From the NCBI GenBank assembly GCA_015039315.1, contig WIDE01000231.1, forward strand, positions 1 to 25,015: a DNA stretch of 25,015 nucleotides, given 5' to 3'. The notes under the pieces are model-generated. The model was not told where the DNA came from and did not search any database. It saw only the letters and a program-made list of their open reading frames with translations. Position 1 is the stretch's first letter. Every line of letters starts with the position of its first letter. Of this stretch, positions 20,133 to 25,015 are shown piece after piece. Position numbers and translations under genes: made by a program. The DNA is from Clavulina sp. PMI_390. Its lineage: Eukaryota > Basidiomycota > Agaricomycetes > Cantharellales > Hydnaceae.

Positions 20133-22484
20133 TCTTCTTGGCAAGCGCAGTGAAGGGTCACTGTGACTGTGACGACGATCGGGCCCGGAAAACGTCACAT
20201 CTGAAAGCTTGCCTCCGCCACACCGTCACGTCTGAAGGGCGCATCTAGCCCACATGGCACCGTTTATCCTCGATAATCGCTAGTGGTCGCCCCGGTCCAT
20301 TTTCTCTAATATAACCTGAGAGACATATGGCCATCTTACACTCTATTGGTTCTAAATCTGTTTTGCCGATCCTACAGACTCAACGGCAGTGATCTACCTC
20401 TGCACGGCCGCGTCTTCCTATGAACTCACCCACATAATCCCGATTAAAGCTAACACCTACTTCCAACGGCTTGGTACAACCGCTCGCTCGTGATGCGAAC
20501 GTTCGGATTCATCGGACCAGTTCCTCGGCATTTACTGTATTTTAGGGACGCTCTCGATGCACGCTCTCGCCCTGTATCCGTGTAAATATTGTTAATTCAT
20601 AAAGGATCCTTATATTTGTTGCTGTCGCTCCCACCCAGCATGAGAACCACGAGCTGGGGTCAAGGTCTCTGATGCATGTGTCCAGCCGTCGTTTTTAGCG
20701 CATGCAGCGGAGACATACACGATAGCCGATTCTTAGCTGGCTAATCACTCTCTACCATCAATCAATCAATCGCGTTTTCAGGATATTTCCAAAGCCGATT
20801 GAGACTAGCTCGGATGTACGGCTCCTTCGTTGCGGAGATAGGGAACCCACCTGCTCGCCTGCTTCAGCTTCCTTTCCATCACGCACTCGGTTCGTGGGCC
20901 AGTTTCAGCACTTCTGGATGTCATGATGATGTGAGTTCGTGCTTCTCTGCTTCGGCGGATCAGCCCTTTACGAATAAGCTTAACTTCTTGATGACTTCCT
21001 TCTGCAGTGCCATCACACATGCTCTCTGTCCCCTCTCCATAAACTCCAGTAGGCAGCGCGAATGATCGTCAATCCCGTGACGAGGAATTGTGCGGCGGGC
21101 CGGGTGGCGGATATAACACGTCCAATGAAGCACAAGACCGTCGAATCGCTCGGCTCCGGGTAGTTAAGGTTTGGTGTCTATATTCTTTTTTGTATGTGCA
21201 TTGGAGCAGAAGGGGCGCACTTATCTCGCACGCAAAGGCGTTCAACTATACATTTGCACGGGGGTACTAGAACCAGCCCTTGAAGTGATGTACGTGAACG
21301 CCGTTGACAACTCATCCGATACGAGACCGGGTATCTGATAGTAGCAATGCTGTCATTGACGATAGAAAAGGGACGCGTGCATGTGTGGATCGGGACGAAT
21401 CGGTGGGGGCGTAGCGAGAAAGAGTTGAGTTTTGAGATCTGTGCGATTGGGTGTATTTGCATTTGCGGAACCGGTGAGCGATTTACATTCATCAGAAAGA
21501 GAAGCGGAGAGGGCATGAAAGGAGGGGAGGACCCGGGGAGAAACAGTCCGGACTATACAGTGCGTGCTACAACGAGGTCGTGGCGTTCGATCATGTTGCT
21601 GTCGAATCAAGGGGTAGAGACAAAGTTGGTTGTAATGACGATGGGAGATGATAATGCTATCGTTCTGAACGATGAACGTGAGTAGAGGAGCGGGTTCATT
21701 TCGCAAAGCACGCGTGCAGTAAGTAGGTAGGCACAGGACCAATGCATGGCTGATGCTAATTGAAGAAACTATACAGATACCCCACGTCTCGTGATGATAG
21801 TGGTAACGATGATGTCGGTGGTACCCCTCCCAGGCCGTGGGAATATTCAGCTAGGCAGATCTGGGGACGAGATTCGTGTATGTACGTCAAGGTGGTGTGG
21901 GTGTTGCGTAGGGGAGTGAGGGGAGGGGAGGACAGAGAGACAGAGAAGCGCTATGCAGAGACAGGTATTTAACATGTATATATGGCGGGCTGATCGACGG
22001 GTGTTTTGATGGGTGCTGAGCGGGACGGAGCCCCTGTGCCTGGAGTGGGATATGGGGATACATACGTCGGGTGTATGTGGGACTGAGCAACATGCCTTCC
22101 GAATAGTCCACGATAAGCCCGGTGGTCCCGTTGCAGCTAGGGGTCAGTATCCATCTCCATCATCATATGTGCCACAGGGACCTGGATCAGATAAGGATGG
22201 ACTGGAGGAGTTGTGAGCGAAAAGGGGGGCGAGGGGCGCAGAGTAGTTGTTGCGGGGATATTGATGAGCGTGTTCATTCACAAGGGTCAAGGGAGTGCCT
22301 AGATAGCCATCAATTCAGTTCAAAAAGTCAATCAGAAATTGGATCCTGTTCCTCCATTCAGGCCTCCTCCATTCAGGATCCACTCTTTAGCTCCTCTCCT
22401 CCTCTCTTCCCTACGCCCATCCAGTCCAATCCAGCCCATCTATCCCTATCCCATCGAAGGGGGGCGTGCACACACATTACGACG
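20133..22484. other. Long gene-poor region between the SR-rich and FHA-RING genes
   Basis: About 2.3 kb between divergent genes with no recognisable protein, tRNA or rRNA. Part of 20133-20200 is probably coding sequence of the SR-rich gene, and one upstream exon of that gene may lie near 20330 or 20465-20520. The remainder has only short frames on both strands without domain features. From about 22340 the sequence is CT-rich and is probably the promoter and 5' UTR of the FHA-RING gene. The two promoters, an upstream non-coding transcript, or a small unrecognised gene could all be here. Confidence 0.45.
22351..22377. repeat. 12-bp direct repeat upstream of the FHA-RING gene
   Basis: CCTCCATTCAGG occurs at 22351-22362 and again at 22366-22377, a 15-bp period, bracketed by GGATCC at 22341 and 22376. 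It lies in a CT-rich leader about 110 bp before the start codon. Confidence 0.6.
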
Positions 22485-25015
22485 ATGGCAACTGAGACTG
22501 CAACTACGACGGCTGGGAGAAACAGCGCCGCCCACTCGAGTGGTGTGAGCCCCAGCACTGCTCAGCGTCTCTTCCCATTCCACATTGGCAGACGACGATC
22601 TCCAACCAGCCCCACGTTTGACGATGCCATCTCAGGGTCCAGGGGAGGCCGACGAGCGAGCTTCTCATCTCCCGTGCCTCCTAGCCCAACCTCTGGCTCC
22701 ATCCCTACCTCCTCATCCGTTCCACTGAACTCTGTGTTGGAATCTACTACCCCTTCTACAGCTACAACAACAACGCCCACGAATGACCGGAGCGTGCGGC
22801 CGTTTGTGGCAGCGATGCTTCGGCGGTCCACAAATTCGAATAGGCCCCAACAGTCGACGACGGGCAACAACAACGAGGCAGCACAACCACATTCTCCCAC
22901 CTCGCCCACGGCATCTTCCTCTTTCACTCCGACTCCTACTGCAACTACGACAACGACGACTGCTGCTGGAGCAAGTGACGCACCAACAACCACCTCTACA
23001 ACAAACCCTGGTGGTGCGACTGCATTAGCATCTGCATCGAACAATCTGCCACCTGAGATGCCTTCATCCAACTCGGTCTCCGCCCCTGGAGGCCAATCCA
23101 CCACGAACGGGGCCACAGGCGGCGGCCATAATCACCAACAGCAGCCCTCTTCCCAACAGCAACAGGGCCCACAATCATCATCTTCTCAACTGCAGAACCC
23201 TAACCCCCTCCCAGGGACCGTCCACCGCATCCGGCTCGTGCCCCATCTAGAATCTGCCCGCTCGCTCCCCTTTGAGCCCATCATCCGCGATGCCGTCGAA
23301 GGCGGGCCCCCTCTCCGCGTCGGCCGCTTCACCGATCGCCAGACTGCCATGGCAAGTGCCCCAAACGCTCCAAACGCCACCAAGATTGCCTTCCGCTCAA
23401 AGGTCGTCTCTCGCGGTCACGCAGAAATCTGGGTCGAGAGTGGCGGAAACGTAAGCTCCGTCGTCTTCTGCTCTTCTCGACATCTTTCTTACGCGCGCTT
23501 CTCTTCTCTTCTTTTCAACATGTCAAACCCCTTGTTGTTGGCTCTGATACAACGTCACTTTCTCCGGACCCACTTGCGCGCCCCCACACTCACGCAAAAA
23601 CGCCACTAATCTCGAACAATAACTCTATAGTTCTTCCTGAAAGACACTAAATCCTCCTCTGGCACATTCCTCAACCACATCCGCCTCGCCACCGCAAACG
23701 CCGAGTCCCGGCCGTTCCCGCTCAAGGATGGCGACATCATCCAGCTCGGTATCGACTACCAAGGGGGCCAGCAGGAAATCTATCGGTGTGTGAAAATCAA
23801 GGTGGAGATTGCGAGAGATTGGCAGACCCTGGGCAATGCGTTCAAGTGAGTTCGGCGTGTTCCTTTTTCATCAAATTCTTGGCAGGGAGGGGTGGTGGCA
23901 GGCGTTTTTTGTTTGTTTATTTTTCTGGAGATTTCTGCGCCCTTTGGAGTTGTCTTCTGCGTCAAAGGGAATGTTTGCTGACAGTTTGTTATCTTTTCTT
24001 TCTTTTTACAATCACTTCTCTTTTCGTCCATGGCTGATCGATCGGGCGAATCACGCATACCTTTTTGCGCCTGGATGATGATTGCTTCATCTGTGATTGT
24101 CTCCTCGCCTCTCGGACTTTGCAACACAACCTGGGGTTCTCATATCCCACTATAACGGAAACGCACCGCACTGCCCTGGTCGTCAACGTCATCATGACCG
24201 TTATTCTCGGTACATCTCGCTCCAACTTCTTGGTTTCTCTCCTACAATCGACGTCTGGAACGCCGCTTGTCGCCTGTGCGTTCCTCGTGGCTTGTCCGAC
24301 TTCGACTTCTGTCATCGATCTATGAAACATATGGATGAATCCCACATATGGGGACGATCACGCGCTCTGTTGATGATGCACTCGGCCGTGTGTGTGTACC
24401 TGTCCGCCCCCGCCCTGGTTGATCTGTATTTGTTTTCTCGCGCCTGCCTCGTACCTTTTTTTCTCTCCTTCCTTCTTTCCTCTGTGCATCGCAACGCTTC
24501 GCTTGACATGGCCGTCGCCAAAATCGTAACAGTGCAAATGCACTCCGTCGGCTACAAGCTGTTGGCGTCAGCAACGTCGCACCATCGGGTCTTCTTCTAG
24601 GCCCTTCCTCCGCGATTCCCGGACAGCTCAAAGGACAGCTGGCCACCGCACCTCCACAACCTATTCTCCCTATTCTTCCCGACTCGGTCCTCACTGCCAT
24701 TGCCACGTCAAATGGCCAACTAACCATCAGCCCGTCACAACTGCAGCTGACCAAGACGCAGATCCAGCACGCGCATTGGAATGGGCTTGCGCACGCCGCA
24801 CGAAACGCTGCGAGCGAGGGCGGGCACAAGGAGGACACTGCGGCGAATGCGACGCAGGATTGCTGCATTTGCTTGTTCCCTGTGACGGTGTGTCAGGCGC
24901 TGTTCGTCGCGCCGTGCAGCCATGCGTTCCATTACAAGTGCATGCGCCCGATGCTGCTGAGCCATCATCCGGGCTTCCAGTGTCCGCTGTGCCGCACGTT
25001 TGCGGATCTGGAGAG
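22485..25015 (+). CDS. dma1: FHA-RING E3 ubiquitin ligase, Dma1/CHFR type (3' end cut by the window)
   Basis: Exons 22485-23450, 23631-23845 and 24533-25015 (running off the edge) give 555 residues so far. The ATG has A at -3 and G at +4. Residues 1-245 are Ser/Thr/Pro/Gln-rich and disordered, with Ser-Pro sites suiting CDK or MAPK. The FHA domain follows (about 246-370): Arg281 in LRVGR, SRGH at 309-312, and SSSGTFLNHIRL, which bind phosphothreonine. After a linker comes a complete RING: Cys504, Cys507, Cys522, His524, His527, Cys530, Cys544 and Cys547. This FHA-then-RING order defines the fungal Dma family (S. pombe Dma1, yeast Dma1/Dma2), which ubiquitinates regulators of septins, spindle position and mitotic exit. 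The phase join after GNAFN, reading NANALRRLQAVG, supports the 687-nt second intron. The expected remaining tail is short. Confidence 0.92.
23846..24532 (+). other. 687-nt intron in the FHA-RING gene
   Basis: Donor GTGAGT at 23846 and acceptor GTAACAG ending at 24532 join AA|T (Asn) between FHA and RING in the correct phase. This is three to thirteen times longer than every other intron modelled here (52-191 nt). It is T-rich and pyrimidine-rich in parts, has several stops in the coding frame, and contains a long chance frame on the plus strand from 24097 that continues into the exon in a different frame. Confidence 0.8.

Noticed and set aside
22122..22484. N-terminal extension of the FHA-RING protein by 121 codons
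   Set aside because: The open frame starts at a non-ATG codon and the sequence is CT-rich leader; the ATG at 22485 has the best context and begins the usual Ser/Thr-rich N-terminus.
24070..24330. Box C/D snoRNA in the long intron
   Set aside because: A C-box-like ATGATGA is present, but no CTGA D box or terminal stem was found at a reasonable distance.
24097..24600. Plus-strand frame of 167 codons across the long FHA-RING intron
   Set aside because: It runs through the intron into the next exon in the wrong frame; the phase-correct exon starting at 24533 gives the RING domain.
1..25015. CRISPR arrays, bacterial operons, insertion sequences or complete transposons
   Set aside because: Spliceosomal introns throughout show a eukaryotic nuclear genome; no array repeats, transposase, reverse transcriptase or terminal repeats were seen.

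Overview
The window is a stretch of fungal nuclear chromosome, most likely from an Agaricomycete (Basidiomycota). Genes are packed on both strands and split by many short GT-AG introns, mostly 52-83 nt. The gene content fits this: divergent F-box paralogs, an adenylate-forming reductase, a cysteine-free small secreted protein and a Dma-type FHA-RING ligase. All exon models below were built by hand from splice signals, reading phase and protein sense. Nothing was checked against RNA or a database.

Layout, left to right. Positions 192-6801 hold two F-box paralogs (192-1565 and 5362-6801, both +) on either side of a four-exon gene for a 766-residue multi-pass membrane protein (2356-4863, +). Positions 7049-10302 hold two minus-strand genes: a ten-exon amidase-signature hydrolase with the complete Lys-Ser-Ser triad, and a small three-exon protein with a CsbD-like C-terminus. 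A divergent spacer of about 1 kb (10303-11293) separates these from a 13-exon adenylation-carrier-reductase enzyme (11294-15449, +; 1133 residues). That enzyme is followed on the same strand by a six-exon eRF1 glutamine methyltransferase (Mtq2/N6AMT1 type, 15766-16817). Positions 16818-18501 hold a gene-free upstream region and a two-exon small secreted protein. Positions 18868-20132 (minus) encode an arginine/serine-rich protein whose 5' end I could not settle. After about 2.3 kb without a recognisable gene, an FHA-RING E3 ligase of the Dma/CHFR type begins at 22485 (+) and runs off the right edge.

Housekeeping genes (Mtq2, Dma-like, SR-rich) sit beside accessory genes (F-box pair, NRPS-like reductase, amidase, secreted protein). 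The amidase, the CsbD-like gene and the reductase could form a small metabolic locus, but this rests only on adjacency. I do not see a clearly new multi-gene system. The most unusual items are the architecture and splicing of the reductase gene, a likely GC-AG intron in the amidase, the 687-nt intron in the FHA-RING gene, and the F-box pair around a membrane protein.
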